Part shown: in pieces, positions 1 through 12,650 of the stretch
Layout of the letters: every line of letters starts with the position of its first letter
Position numbering within the stretch: the first letter of the stretch is position 1
NCBI GenBank assembly: GCA_025667525.1
Contig: JANFOE010002259.1
Span: 2,501 to 66,500, forward strand
DNA from: Glebionis coronaria
Lineage: Eukaryota > Streptophyta > Magnoliopsida > Asterales > Asteraceae
DNA: 64,000 nt
Reading direction: 5' to 3'
Program-made: the position numbers and the translations under genes
The notes under the pieces: generated by a model
Told to the model about the DNA's origin: nothing
Databases searched by the model: none
The model's input: the letters and a program-made list of their open reading frames with translations, nothing else

Positions 1-1250
1 CGGGTCACGAGTTCGACCACTGGGTCAACCGGATTACAAGTTCGATCACCAGGTCAATCTGGTCGAGTCATCAATCTTTTGTTTTACTAATATGAGTGAG
101 TTTTTATTGTTATTTTTTTTAAAAGTACGTTTTTTTGGAGTAGGGTCATTTTCTTAAAATAAAACTTAAAGAAAATGTATTTTTTGATACTTTTAGTAAT
201 CGATTAATCCAGCGGACTTGTTTAGTGAAATGAATTGCTTATTAGCAGATTTATGCCTACTTGTTCAGATTCAAGGCGGGTTCATGTGATCAATACAATC
301 AGTTGGACCCGTCTTGTTCAATATATGTAAAGGTGGGCAGATCTCATTTTTCTTAAACATGTTTGGTTTAAGTCAATTGATTTGACTTATCTTGGATCGG
401 TTTGAAATCGTTTTTATTATATTTTACCCATTTAATTTTTAACCTAATCAAATCGGTTTTAACCAATTTTTCATTGATTTTTTTAACTTATCTCGACTAT
501 TTTATTAAACCGGTTACAAACAGTTAGATCTGTTTGAGAAAAATTGATTTTTAAAATACCAATTGATCGAATCATTAACCGTTTTTTTCCCATCCAATTA
601 TGTGTAAGTCTACATAGATATAAAAAAAATGTCGAGTTTAATTAAAAAACGTAATAAAAACCTTCATCTTCTCACCTTTAAATAACAATTTGCTTTATTA
701 AAACTGATTATCTGGTTCCAATTTAACATCATATGGTTCTCTTTGGAAATAGAAATGTGAACACTCACTATTACACTTAAGAAACAAACATATGAAAGAT
801 TAGAGAGTGTATCATAAAGTCTAGTGAAAGGTAAAAAACAACAAAGAATTGCCAACCGCTCTTTGTAAATTCTTGAAGGACACAAAGGGTGCTCCTTTTT
901 AGTTTTTAGTTCAGTAAGGTACACACGGAACTACAATATTCAGGTGTCAATTCTCTAATTTGAAGCAATTGGATGATGGGTGAAATATATTATAGATATT
1001 GTAATACTACAACTAAGGGAGAAGATGGAAGGTAATGGTGCTCGGAAACCTTTTCTTGCCACAACCTGTTACCCGAACTACCTTTTCTCTACCATTAAAG
1101 AAACATGATAAAAGAACCGTAAGATCAAACTAATAACTCACAGCATACCAGTAATACCAAGTTTTTTTCAAAATACAAATAAAAACTTATTCTGTACTTT
1201 TTTAGTGAAAAAATATCAGACACTCGTCCATGTTTACTCAAAAGTAAAAG
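1..1250. other. AT-rich TE-like sequence without a gene
   Basis: The first 60 bases have repeated GGTCAAC / GTTCGA blocks of the kind seen in degenerate plant MITE ends; a related block lies at 17280-17410. The rest is low-complexity AT-rich DNA with TTGATTT / AACCGGTTT motifs. Nothing coding was recognised. Confidence 0.4.
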
Positions 1251-1254
1251 TGAT

Positions 1255-1403
1255 CAGATTACCTGATGGTCCGGAATTCAAGTTCAATGCCCAATTAGAA
1301 CATGATAGGTTTAATCTTACTGGACAACTGGAAACGCTTTGGTGGCATTCTCACGTTCAATGCCTCAGAGCTACTGTTTATGGATATATAATAATCAAAT
1401 TTG
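1255..1403 (+). pseudogene. Laccase (multicopper oxidase) exon fragment
   Basis: Laccases are secreted multicopper oxidases that oxidise phenolics such as monolignols in the cell wall. The frame gives DGPEF, then RFNLTGQ, LETLWWHSH and LRATVYGYIII. These match the first cupredoxin domain of plant laccases (DGPEF...YRFxIxGQ...GTLWWHAHxxWLRATVYGALII), including the WWHxH copper-ligand motif. About a dozen residues between DGPEF and the RF strand are missing or replaced. The fragment is about 50 codons of a usual ~560-residue protein, with no start, signal peptide or second copper site. It lies on plus while MTHFR and RDR6 remnants nearby lie on minus, which argues for a captured chimera. The family call is firm; function is lost. 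Confidence 0.8.
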
Positions 1404-1544
1404 GTGCCATTTCAGCTTCAAATTTGGATGATTTGACAGCATCATTGGATATATAATAATCAAGAGTATCAGAATTAACAGTTGTGTTGTTAACAAAGTT
1501 GCCACTTTGTAATTAAAACTTTGGACCTGACACGTCTTTGCTGA

Positions 1545-1663
1545 TTATGTGTCACTTTCATCAGATTCGTCAACAAAAGCGTCATAAACATCTTCAGTTT
1601 CAAGGTTGCTGCTATTGGATTCAGATACAGCGAGCTCAGCATCTATTAGAGATACATGAGAAA
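1545..1663 (-). pseudogene. Coding-like fragment, acidic C-terminus, gene not recognised
   Basis: The minus strand is open for about 38 codons to a TAA at 1545-1547. The product is acid- and serine-rich (LIDAELAVSESNSS, then EDVYDAFVDESDESDT). It looks like a disordered C-terminal tail of a real protein rather than chance, since it lies in otherwise AT-rich DNA with frequent stops. I do not recognise the family. It may be the end of one of the genes captured in Helitron A. Confidence 0.3.
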
Positions 1664-1699
1664 GTAATACATTTAGACATTAAAGTAACTTATTTTATT

Positions 1700-2384
1700 C
1701 TCACTCACCTATACATGGGTTGAGAAAAGTTGGTAGAAGTGCTTATCAGGTCCCAATCCTGTTGCGCTAAAGAGTTCTATTACAAAAAAAGCTTAACGGA
1801 TTCGTGATCGACTTTTCAAGGCCTTAGTATTTTGTGTTTGGTCGCAAGCATACCATGACCGTTGATAACTACATAGAAATTAAAATTTTGCAAGAGTGAA
1901 TTATAAAGGGTGGACTGTGTCAAGTAAAATTGTTTGTCTGTAGCCACTTACTTAACAAAACCTACCAATGTATCCATAGGAACATCTATCCATTCATCAC
2001 AAATTGATATCCAAAGTACAATCGAATTCATATAACATTCAACGATCCAATAAAAAACTCAAAAATATTTGTGACATTATTGTAAACTGGAAAGAATTGA
2101 AACCCACCCTGCGGCTAAAGGGATAATACGTTAACCGCTTCTAAGAAGCTAAACTGCTGAAAGTTCATAGGCTGAGCAAAACACAGAAAAAGTGGACATG
2201 TTTTAAACCCATTCAATCGAACCAAACCATGAACTACGGACATGTTTTTCATCACTACTGGTAAAGAACTTTCCCTAGTAAACAACTACGGATTATAAAC
2301 ATTTATAGACAAAACCAGTTGATTTAATGGTAAAAAAAAGCTAACAAACTAAGAAAATTCATTGTCAAGTGAAATCTTACCATA
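1700..2384. other. Non-coding spacer in Helitron A
   Basis: AT-rich sequence with stops in all frames. Position suggests it could be intron or downstream sequence of the MTHFR remnant, but the next conserved MTHFR exon was not found here. Confidence 0.35.
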
Positions 2385-2940
2385 GAAGGAGAGTAAGATT
2401 TCACTCCCATTAACGGGCGGTTGGCTGTTGATAGTGAGGAAACCATTGAGGTTTATGGAGGCAAGTTGTTCGTCGATAATCTTTGTCTCTGGCTGAAGTG
2501 CATCTAGGTCGGACCAGGGGCTAGTTTTTTAGTTGACCAAGGCAATATTTCATGAGTTTCTGCTATAAAATGATTCAGTTAGGCACATTTTTACATAAAA
2601 TAATATTATAGATACTATGCAGAGATAACGTACCTCAGAAATATCATCGAACTTCTCAAAGGACCAGCCGCCCTTCTTGAGTCTTCTTGTCACGTGCTTT
2701 TGGTCTCATGAACTGCTCATAAATTAAATATTATAGAAGAGTCGGATATAACTTTTAGATAGCGCATAAAATGAATTTGATACACTACAAGTTAATTTTT
2801 TTTACTTAGTTTATAAATGCAAGTACCTGATGGTTGGTTAATGCTCTATATGATGCATTAGAAGCATAGCCCCAACGGCCATTAGGATATTGCTCCCAAG
2901 CAATAGTCCTTGTTATGCAGCTCTTGGACAACTCTTTCAT
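2385..2940 (-). pseudogene. Methylenetetrahydrofolate reductase fragment, three exon remnants
   Basis: MTHFR reduces 5,10-methylene-THF to 5-methyl-THF in cytosolic one-carbon metabolism. Three minus-strand blocks match consecutive exons of the plant C-terminal half. Block 1 (2826-2940) reads TRTIAWEQYPNGRWG then YRALTNHQ. Block 2 (about 2632-2712) reads MRPKARDKKTQEG, then a stop and a frame change. Block 3 (about 2385-2520) reads [18 protein letters not shown] and [14 protein letters not shown]. The spacing fits retained introns, so a genomic piece, not a cDNA copy, was captured. The catalytic N-terminal barrel is absent. Stops in block 2 make it a pseudogene. Order and match are clear, so family confidence is high. 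Confidence 0.85.
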
Positions 2941-2957
2941 TCACAAAAAGATTCATT

Positions 2958-3545
2958 ATGAGTACTCCAGCAGTCCGGGTCAACATGGTGGTAGCAGAAG
3001 TCACAAAAGAAGTTTCTCCTCCAGTCCTGATTATGATTTCAGGACCCGAGTCACCACTGTCGGTAGAACTGGTCACCAAAGGAGTCACAAAAGAGTCATT
3101 ATGAGTACTCTAAGAATCTGATTAAACACGATGGTAGCAGGAGTCACATAGAAGTCGTTATGAGTACTCAAGGTGTCCGAGTCAACACGTTGGTAGTCAC
3201 AAAAGGATGAGTACTGCAGCAGTCCGATCCAACCTGGTGGTAGTAGGAGTCACAAAAGTAGTTATTCCTCAGTCCTGATTATAATTTCAGGAGTCCATAT
3301 CACCACCGTTGTAGAACCAGTCATAAAAGGATTCATTATGAGTACTCGAGGAGTCCAAGTAAACATGGTGGTAGAATGGTAGCCGGAGTCATAAAATAAG
3401 TCGTCATGAGTACTCCTGAATCCGAGTCAACACTTTTGTTAGTAACAAAAGGATTCATTATGGAGTACTGAGCAGTCTAGTGAACTTGGTGGTAGCAGGA
3501 GTCACAAAAGGAGTTATTCCTCCAGTCCCTAGTTATAATTTCTGG
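2958..3545. repeat. Degenerate higher-order tandem repeat, ~250-bp period
   Basis: Seven copies of a unit beginning with ATGAGTACTC and ending near GGTAGCAGGAGTCACAAAAG start at about 2958, 3101, 3160, 3207, 3338, 3406 and 3460. The spacings 143/59/47 and 131/68/54 repeat, giving a three-part A-B-C array with a higher-order period of about 250 bp (2958 to 3207 to 3460). The A units carry an extra ~70-bp block ending near CCTGATTATAATTTC. It abuts the MTHFR remnant. The short ORFs in it are by-products of the repeat. Confidence 0.75.
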
Positions 3546-4741
3546 TTATACAGCATAGCGCACTGCAAATGCATATATGTATATTCACCACCAGTTGATT
3601 ATATGTACTCAATTACGAATTCTTTATAAATACATACATTGGCCCATTTGTTTACTGCACTAAAGTCACCAACAATATTGCGTTGCTTGACCCACTTTAG
3701 AATACTGTTTGTTGAAGCTGTGCAATATTATAGAACAACATTTACTTCACTTATGTCTTCCAAGCAACTTGTTGAGTAATGTCATCATTGATATAGAACC
3801 CATTTCGGTTGAGCTTAATGTTGATGGGTCAAAGTACGTCATGGCTCATGTTCAGGTGGCTCGTGCAACTGATTTAGGGAAAAATGACCAGAGACAATGG
3901 TTGCTGCAAAACTCAAAATATTTAATAAAAAACTCCAACAATGATTGGATTTTCAGTGAAGCAACATACTGGTAGAAATCACGTGACTTTGTCCTATTTG
4001 ACTCATTTTAAGATAATTTTTAAGTTCCCAACGAAGTATAACTGAGATCTGCAAGCTCAGATAGAACGTTCCACATGCACAACATTACAAACTTCAACAT
4101 TGAATCTGGTGTCAAACATATTGGGACATATAAGCGGTCTAGTGAAGTGAACTTACAACGATCCTTTGGATCTTAGACAATGTTTTGCTTTATTTTCTTG
4201 TTGTTTTGAAGGCTCAACCTGAACTTACTCTCAGTTGATCCAAAAGAATGCAGAAAAGCTCATCTTTAACTTCACCATTAGAGAAATCAGAAGCATGCTA
4301 CACACATGATTTCTCGTTATCAGCATGCTCCAGAACAGACATTTTTGGAATAACTACATATAAAACGAATTTTCACGTTCAAAATAAAATCATGCAATTT
4401 ATCACAAATGACTGTTCATTATGTAAAATCTTAAATGATCAGCACAGATATTTAGGGGATTTTATTGACCCGTATCCCAAACGTACTTTTTCAATTTTCT
4501 TATGATTCAGTTTTCCTTTTCAAATGGTTTGTGCCAAAAGGAACTTTAAGTGTTTCTTCGGTTTTTCTAAGATATAGCCTATTATTTAACAAAATCCAAA
4601 TTATGTTTAGGGTCAACAAATACAACCTGACACTAAAACTGACCAGTCTTGACTCATGGCACAACTGCCCAGCCCATCCATTTTGACACTGCGAAAAAGA
4701 AGGGTATAACACAAATTTATTGAGCTCAGAGATAAAAGAGA
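3546..4741. other. Spacer with weak coding-like patches
   Basis: Mostly AT-rich. The plus frame at about 3780-3920 gives PISVELNVDGSKYVMAHVQ and looks coding-like but is not recognised. The minus strand at about 3660-3730 gives KWVKQRNIVGDFSAVNKWA, also unrecognised. Both could be further captured exons. Confidence 0.3.
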
Positions 4742-4900
4742 GTTACCGTGTGTCTAACATCACGTGGTAATTCTTTAGCTTCAGCAGCAATATACTCCGT
4801 TAGCGGCCAGCTTCGTTTGCTAGGCGGTATAAGATGCTCATCCCATGCTACAAAACAAAGATCACCATCGAGATTCCACCACAATCACTTTAAGGTATAT
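4742..4900 (-). pseudogene. RNA-dependent RNA polymerase (RDR6-like) fragment
   Basis: Plant RDR6-type enzymes copy single-stranded RNA into dsRNA for siRNA production. The minus strand reads LDGDLCFVAWDEHLIPPSK followed by WPLTEYIAAEAKELPRDVRH. This matches the catalytic region DLDGDLYFVAWDxxLIPP of RDR6 and the segment after it. The first aspartate of the DxDGD catalytic motif is not preserved (NLDGD), and a stop lies just upstream. Only about 50 codons of a ~1200-residue protein remain, so it cannot act as a polymerase. RDR1 or RDR2 origin is less likely because FVAWD and LIPP fit RDR6 best, but this is from memory of the family. Confidence 0.7.
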
Positions 4901-4964
4901 ATGCGTAATAGCTTTTCACCATCAATAAGAAAGGTCCTCATCTCTGGAATACGTACGTGACTCT

Positions 4965-6800
4965 TCCTTCTCTGATTCAGATTTTGTGTCATCGTGATTA
5001 CCCTTCCTGAGTTTTTGTTACCTGAAAACATGAATTGTGCCTGATAGGCACATGGCACGCTTCAACTCAAATACAAAACACGTCTTCAACTTCATTTTTT
5101 TTGTTGGGACTTTGTTGGTGCAGCAGTGTCTACATCTGATTGAGCATTGTGCGAGGAAAATGCGTCAATTTTTCCTACACGCATTTAACCATGTTTCTGA
5201 ACCAAACCTTTATACTAACCTTCACCTCTAATAGCACTCAAATCTCTTTCAAACAAACTTCAAGTCCTTTTCTTTTAGCAGAAAGAAAAATGACCAACCC
5301 ACCAAACGACAAACACATTAGTGGATAACTATACATACTGCATATTAACAGTAGTCGAACACCACCAATTCAGCAAACCCCTTTTTCCATGCTATCACAG
5401 AATATCCAATTTGCCACGTATATGAGTAACCATAAAAATTCTACTGTTTAACAAACAAAACTGAAGACACCATGTATAAATGTGTAACTTTAAAAAAAAT
5501 TCTTAGTCACACCGTTAAAGAATGAAGAAGACGGTAAGAAAATGTGCTTTTGTGACGGCCATTTCTTGCCAATTTTGGCCAAACAACAGCTTCATCTCTC
5601 AGCTTCAAGGAGGGTACAAAAATGAACCTCGTCATCTTTGTCAAAGTTCAGTTCATAAACCCATTATCATTTCCGTTGTTCCATGTGACCTAATATCTTG
5701 AAACTTAGAAAAATAAAGGGTACATGTTACAATCAAAGTCAACACCATAGATTATGAAACAAATTCGGTGTATAACATAAAGGAACCTATTACAGTAGGT
5801 CGTCGTTTGAAGCTAAGAGGGACCATTCAAGAATTAACTTCAAGTTATTGCCCCAATCATTCTGAGTGCCATATAGTATAGTTTCTGCCCAATGTTTCGA
5901 GATATAAAAGTCGATCTAAAAAGAGTCCACAAAATATTAAATAAGATTTGAATTTACAGTTATCTAGAAGGAGCCTAAAGAGTTGCATATTTACCATTGA
6001 AACAATCATATCATCTTGTCCAGTTCTGCGTAGAAACGTATATGATAAAGGACCAACACTCTGTGTTGTTGTCCTCCAGGATGTAAACAAATAACATTCA
6101 GAGCATAACTATAAATTCCAATTACTCAGTTTATAAAACAAATAACATCTTAACAAATATCGTTTCTAATATGCACGAGTGAAAACAATCACATCTCTCA
6201 AACGCATAGTGCTCATCTTGAACCCATTGCCATCTGAAAATGTAAGAAACCCAATCAGTCTACCTTTGAGATGCAAAAGAAAGAAGAATTACAATTAATT
6301 AGTTACGTGGTATCAACTGGTCTCATTAATATAGAATTCATTTTGAATTAAAGATAAAACCTTAAATTTTTTTGTATAAAAAAGAAAATAAAAAATTAGG
6401 GTTCATAAGCTCAGCCTCAAATAAAAAATTAGGTTTCATACCTTTATATAAAATAGAAATGATCACAACTGAAGGGTCAGGAAAAAACTTAAAAAATCGA
6501 AACTTTAATCCAATCTGACGGCATGTGTATGCGTGTGTTGCATGATAAAAGAATAGAGTAATATGTGTCGTGCAACATATCTAGAGGCAAACCTGTTGAT
6601 GGTTGATTTTTTGGTATTCTCATTTGCATATAAATGTGATTTAATCAAAGATCGATTGTTATTTACTGTTTTTTGGATTAGGGTTTACATTCCGTTGTTT
6701 AAAGAAAAATGGATGCTTTGTGTGTGTTTTGACTAGTGGTTGCGTAGAAAAAAATGAAAAAAAAAAAGTTTAGAGTAATATATATATCCACGGATTGAAA
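4965..6800. other. AT-rich spacer of Helitron A
   Basis: No gene recognised. A minus ORF at 5857-6090 (TTTQSVGPLSYTFLRRTGQ) and a minus patch near 5110-5165 (SSHNAQSDVDTAAPTKSQQ) may be captured exon pieces. The remainder has stops in all frames. Confidence 0.3.
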
Positions 6801-6983
6801 ACGCGATTTTAAAAAAGTGCGTTTTCAAAAAACGAAAGACAGCCCATAGTGACGAAATTTAGGAAACTTTTGAGATTTTTTAGGAAAATCTCAAATACTA
6901 TTGGTTTAAAGATGTGACTGGGATATGACTGGATTAAAAAGTGTGGTTTCAAATCATAATTATACTTATATATAATATAGAGA

Positions 6984-7960
<977 letters not shown>

Positions 7961-7965
7961 TATGC

Positions 7966-8244
7966 CACATGATTTGGATGAAATTTTTTGAACATGGTTT
8001 GAGATCCCTTGCAGTAGGATACCGGGTATAGAAACGTTCCAAGACCAAAAGACCCTTCAACGCAAGTTTTTTTTGTATTCTAACTTTCATGTAACAGGAA
8101 GTCCCTAACGGAAAGAAGGAAAGCCCATGTGGTTTTTGGGAGTTTATCGGACTCATGCCTCTGTTTGACCCACCCAATCATGATAGCGCCGAGAAAATTA
8201 TAAGGGCTCTAAATCTTGGAGTGACCGCTAAGATGATCACAAGT
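7966..8244 (+). pseudogene. Plasma-membrane H+-ATPase (P3A) fragment, two exon remnants
   Basis: Plant plasma-membrane H+-ATPases pump protons out of the cell using ATP. Exon remnant 1 (7966-8016) reads KFFEHGLRSLAV, matching KFAERGLRSLAV. An intron-like stretch follows to an acceptor at 8095-8097 (ACAG). Exon remnant 2 (8098-8244) reads [18 protein letters not shown], then [16 protein letters not shown] and [12 protein letters not shown]. This is the nucleotide-binding domain of AHA/PMA proteins ([40 protein letters not shown]). Similarity stops exactly at MIT, before the conserved GD hinge. The retained intron shows a genomic origin. It is about 66 codons of a ~950-residue pump and cannot function. 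Same strand as Helitron C. Confidence 0.85.
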
Positions 8245-8249
8245 GTCGA

Positions 8250-9010
8250 TTCTTCTATTATATACAATTGTAAAAAGTATAATAGAGATATTGATGCTAT
8301 CTTATGACATATGACACAAAAAGTTAAAGTTTAATCAATAATTATTCTCTTGGAAAGGGGTAAATTTAGATGGCTTTGAATCAATGTTCCAATTAGATGT
8401 TCCTGCTACCATGCCTGTAGTGAAGATGCGTTATGGGCTTGGTAAAGTTGAGTTCTACTATCAAAGCATGTTGTCATACCCTTTCGTGCTTTTCCTGTAT
8501 GGATATATCATTATTTTATTTTTCGTGTTGTTTGCTAATACGACACCTTTAAATGTACAATCGATATTATGCAGGCAGATCAACAAAGGCCTCTTTTTTG
8601 GTGTTGAAACATGAAAAAAAGAAACAACAATGAAAAAGGTAATTTATAGCAGAACTTTCACATTTAGTAACCTAAGTATATTATAAGTGTCTGATAGCTT
8701 CATTGTTCATAGACTAACGAATATTCTACCTATATATTGTAACATCAGATGATTTTTTATTTAGCGAGAAAGGTTTTTTTAGTGTTTTTTCTGATAACCT
8801 TGCAGCCCCAAGCCATACAAAAAGCTAAGAAGGAAGGTTTAAAACCAGTATTTCTAAGAGTAGCTCCTTAGATGCTTTTCATACTCAAGTATGTAGTATG
8901 ATCATTTTTATGTGAAAATATGGACAGGTTGGGTAATGGCTACAAAAGGTTTACTAATCTCTGCAGCTATTAATCATATTTCGCGAAAAAGGTTTAACTA
9001 TTATTAGGCC
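8250..9010. other. Spacer in Helitron C
   Basis: Only a 76-codon plus ORF (8384-8614), which starts PATMPVVKMRYGLGKVEFY and then becomes hydrophobic. I do not recognise it. The rest is AT-rich. Confidence 0.3.
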
Positions 9011-9172
9011 AAGGTATGTATCTGTTTGGAGTTCTTTTCGGTGATAATTCATACGAGGATAGTAGATTAGGTGTAACATATGTCCGCGAATAGTACATGC
9101 AGCAATTAAGTGAACTTCACTGGGCATTTACTGGTCGGCTTCCTGTTCTTACTCCTCCTCAGGTACGGAGTA
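9011..9172 (+). pseudogene. Exon-like fragment, gene not recognised
   Basis: One plus frame is open for about 50 codons but for a single TAG. It gives MYLFGVLFGDNSYEDSRLG, then YMQQLSELHWAFTGRL and PVLTPPQ. It ends at CAG|GTACGG, a good splice donor. The composition is unlike the AT-rich surroundings. This looks like another captured exon, but I cannot name the family. Confidence 0.35.
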
Positions 9173-9179
9173 ACACAAT

Positions 9180-10770
9180 ATGACTTGACATGATCTATTA
9201 TTTATAGGATTGCAGCTTGACATGGAATATGAGCTTCAGTCGCATCAGGAGTACCGAGTGAATTATGCAGTTTGTTGGTTATAAGATTTTTATCTAATGA
9301 AGTGATGTTTGCTTTCAGATAGACGAGAACGATCAGAGGTAAATTATTTATCCCATGTCTCTCAAACATCCGACATATAATTATAATAAGAGAGGTGGAC
9401 ACTTTTAATTCCAATCTTTCTTGAGCTGTAGCATTGTACGTCACTTCTGAATCTGACATCTGGATCTATTACAACTAATATTACAACTTATATTCCAATC
9501 CAAAAGAAAGTGAGAATGTAGGTGGTATGTGTTTGGAATTTTCTGAATCTTATTGATAATCTTAGTGATGGATATATATAACTTCACAGAAAAGAAAGTG
9601 ACGTGATAGTAAGGATATATAATTATACCAAAATTCAGATATATAAATAAATTTAATAGGAAGGTCAGACATGGACAAGAGCTGGTTTCTAATGTTGTAT
9701 ATTCAGATATAATTTTACATGCAAAGCACAACTATGAGATAATGAGGAGAGAAATGGCATCATTTGCTCTTGAACAATAAGTAAATCGAGTCTCTTATAC
9801 TCTAAACTTTGTTCTCAAGTGTAAATCACCAACTAATGGAGTGATCTTTCATACATAGGTCGATACATGACTCGCAACTTTTTACTCATTAATTTTAAAA
9901 ACTGTATTAATTACCATTCAACAAAATTAGCTTCTGCATATTAATTTATAGAAGCATATAGTTGAAAAATTAGTTAAATTTAAGCAAGAATGACTCACAA
10001 TGTCGGCTAGGGTACTTTTTAACCTGAAGTTTAAGAAAACATAATGCTTACGTGGCATATAAAGTAAGAGGGAGTTATAAAGCTATCTAAAAATATCTTA
10101 CTTACTAAATAAGGACATCTACCAAACACCCCATAAGGACAGAACAAGCATTTTATCGTGACATTTTTCTGGCAATATGCTGTTTAGATGTAGAGCATGG
10201 ATTAATTTGTTAATGCTTAAGCTACAAACTTGATTCCAAACGTCATAGAGACAACTAAAGCATGAACTCATGATATCATGTCTCCATTTTATAATTTAGT
10301 TCAATTTTCTTTCCACATAACTTTAATATGCTCCCATGTGTTTCTAAGCTCAGAGCTTTGAGGAAGCCATAGCTATTGTCAAAAGAAACAAGTATTTCTT
10401 TTGACAACACTTATAGGATCTGTCTTATACAAAGTGATGAAGGTCTTCTTTCTTTTCTTAAGTCCTAACTTCTGGTTCAGGTATGGCTTTGGGGCTTCAA
10501 TATTTTCCAAAAATGGTGCATCAACTAGGAAATTCAAAAAGAGATAGAACCTGGGCAGTTATTGCATCTCTTTATGTATGATGTTTACCTATTACATACT
10601 GTTGACACATTATACATATTGTAGCCTGAAATAATAATAATCCTTTGAGCAACATATTCAGTGATTATTGCAAAACAATATATCAGATCTAAATGGTATA
10701 AGATTGTGAGGAAATAACATGGTGCTAGAAAACTAAATAGTATGGGAAGTACATTGACTAATTTGTTGTA
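9180..10770. other. Spacer in Helitron C, no gene seen
   Basis: AT-rich DNA with short frames only. The minus ORFs at 9202-9459 and 9441-9731 show no recognisable domain and low-complexity hydrophobic composition. Confidence 0.4.
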
Positions 10771-10773
10771 GTG

Positions 10774-10945
10774 CAGCTGAAGCGTAATCACAAATACAAG
10801 ACACAACTTTTGAATATGCTAGGAATTGTTTATAGATACAAAAATGAGAAAGAAATGAGTGCTGAGGAAAGAAAAGAAACTTTCTATGTCTATTTGGAGG
10901 AAAAGCATTTGTCACATACATCTAAACCAAGAGTATTTGAAACTT
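10774..10945 (+). pseudogene. Alpha-1,4-glucan (starch) phosphorylase fragment
   Basis: Glucan phosphorylases release glucose-1-phosphate from alpha-glucans. After a splice-acceptor-like GTGCAG, the plus strand reads LKRNHKYKTQLLNMLGIVYR then YKNEKEMSAEERKETF. This matches the family segment VKRIHEYKRQLLNxLGxxYRYKKxKEMSxEERK. A frame change near 10885 is followed by CLFGGKAFVTYI, stop, TKRVF, matching VCIFGGKAFATYxxAKRIVKF. That gives one frameshift and one stop in about 57 codons of an ~840-970-residue protein. The pyridoxal-phosphate lysine region is absent. It shares strand with the H+-ATPase remnant, as expected if both were captured into Helitron C in the sense orientation. Confidence 0.8.
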
Positions 10946-10949
10946 TCTA

Positions 10950-12500
10950 TGTGTTTTTAATCATTTATTGTTCACCCGAAATTCGGTTTGCATATATGGC
11001 TTTAACACTTAGTTATTGTCATTCAAATTATGTTTGCATATATGGCTTTAACACTTATTTGTTATACATTTTTTTCCAGATTTATGAGCGCCTTATACAA
11101 TCTGCTTGACGGGTCTGTCGAAAATGGAATATTGGAAGATTTTTGTGTTGTTTGTATTATAGTCCCAGGTAACAATACAAAGAGATTGAAAATTAGATAT
11201 CCACTATAAAATCATGGAATGATATAGTTTCTTATGTTAAATTTTTTTATTAATCTGTTGATTGGTTCTACAGGTACCATTTTATTTTCAAAACTCTAAT
11301 AACATTCATTATACAGAGGTAGTGACTACAAGTTGTTTTGATACATTGTGCCTGAAATGACTTTATCAAAATGGAAGGCATCCAAAAACTCTAATATAAA
11401 GAGTTAAATCTTATATCATATCCTTGGAAGAACTCATAAAGAGGTAAGCTACATTTTTCATTCAATAGGTATATGTGTGGTGATGTATGCACCTCTATTT
11501 CCTTTAATTATACATTATTGCATTTGAATGTGTTGATTGTTATAAACACGTACATGTAAAGGTGCTACATTGTTTCACAAACTGAATGAGAGGCTTCACA
11601 GTTGGCGTTGATTTCAGTGAGGCCGGTTGAAAACTTTTTTGTTATGCATAAAATTTATTGACATAGCACGTCATCTACTCATGTCTCTCATAATTCATAA
11701 AAGTGAGCACTTTCATTACTATGTATCTGTTTATTTTCTTATTTTACTTTCATCAGCTTTAAAAGTTCATTACGTCTAGGAATACATTAAATTAATTATT
11801 TAAATAGTGTTGCTTCGAATTTGTTTATGTGCTATATATTTTGACTTTTATGATTTGTATGACACATATTGAATGAAGGTAGTACCGAAGCCTCTTCTTA
11901 CTGATCTTGAGTTCATCTATGCAATTTTCCAGGTAATCAATATGATATTCTCTTTTACTTCCACCAATAAGCTCACCAACCTAACAGAAATAGCCAATAT
12001 GGTTTTTAATCGACTAATATTTTTACATAAATATTATTGTATCTGTTGCAAAATGGGTCATCCGCAGCCCGCAAGGTTTCCTCTGAATTGAGCTAAACAT
12101 TACCTTTTTCTGTTAGTAGGATTTTAGCGTGTTTGCAACGAATTTTATTTCTGTTAAAAGGATTTCAGATTAGTCAGCATGTGCTCCATATTAGTCATGT
12201 GAAATCCAAACAATCAGACACTTCATGGTCATTATCTATATCTAGAGTTCTAGAGTAGTGAAATTAGATTGTTTACGAATTCTTTCAGTTTTGAAGTGCT
12301 TTTGCAGCTTTTTACACACGACAAGTTTCTGAGAAATTTCTTGACATCGAACCACCTTTGCTCTAGGTAACTTCTTGCCCCATCAAAATTTGGTTCAATC
12401 GTAATATGGCCCATAGGCCAAAACTGCTGATTATATTTTACACAGTATTATAGTTGCATTCTTTTCTGACCCCTTTCTCTTATTGAAATAATGTTTTTTA
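10950..12500. other. Spacer in Helitron C
   Basis: A short direct repeat of TTTGCATATATGGCTTTAAC occurs at about 10987 and 11034. A plus patch at 11873-11935 (KVVPKPLLTDLEFIYAIFQ) ending at CAG|GTAATC looks exon-like but is unassigned. Otherwise AT-rich. Confidence 0.35.
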
Positions 12501-12650
12501 TAAGCTTTTGACAGGACACGAGAGAATATGTTCGAATGGATGCACCTTCATTATTCCACTGTGCTGCTCCAAGGGCTATTCCTTACCTCTTCATAACAAT
12601 AAGTCAGATGTTGTTGTCATTGCTGATTTGGTTGTTTGGTATCCAAGTCT

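Larger units (their letters stand above)
1..6983 (-). mobile_element. Helitron A (partial, non-autonomous, gene-fragment carrying)
   Basis: The 5' end is placed at 6983 on the minus strand, where the sequence reads A|TCTCTATATTATATATAAG next to a TA tract. The first ~180 bases resemble the 5' end of Helitron D (45305), including CAATAGTATTT and AATTATGATTTGA. The body runs left out of the window; no 3' CTAG with hairpin was found before position 1. It carries remnants of at least three unrelated genes (laccase on plus, MTHFR and RDR6 on minus), typical of Helitron gene capture. No Rep/helicase ORF is seen. The 5' TC and A|T insertion are family knowledge; the assignment is inference. Confidence 0.55.
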
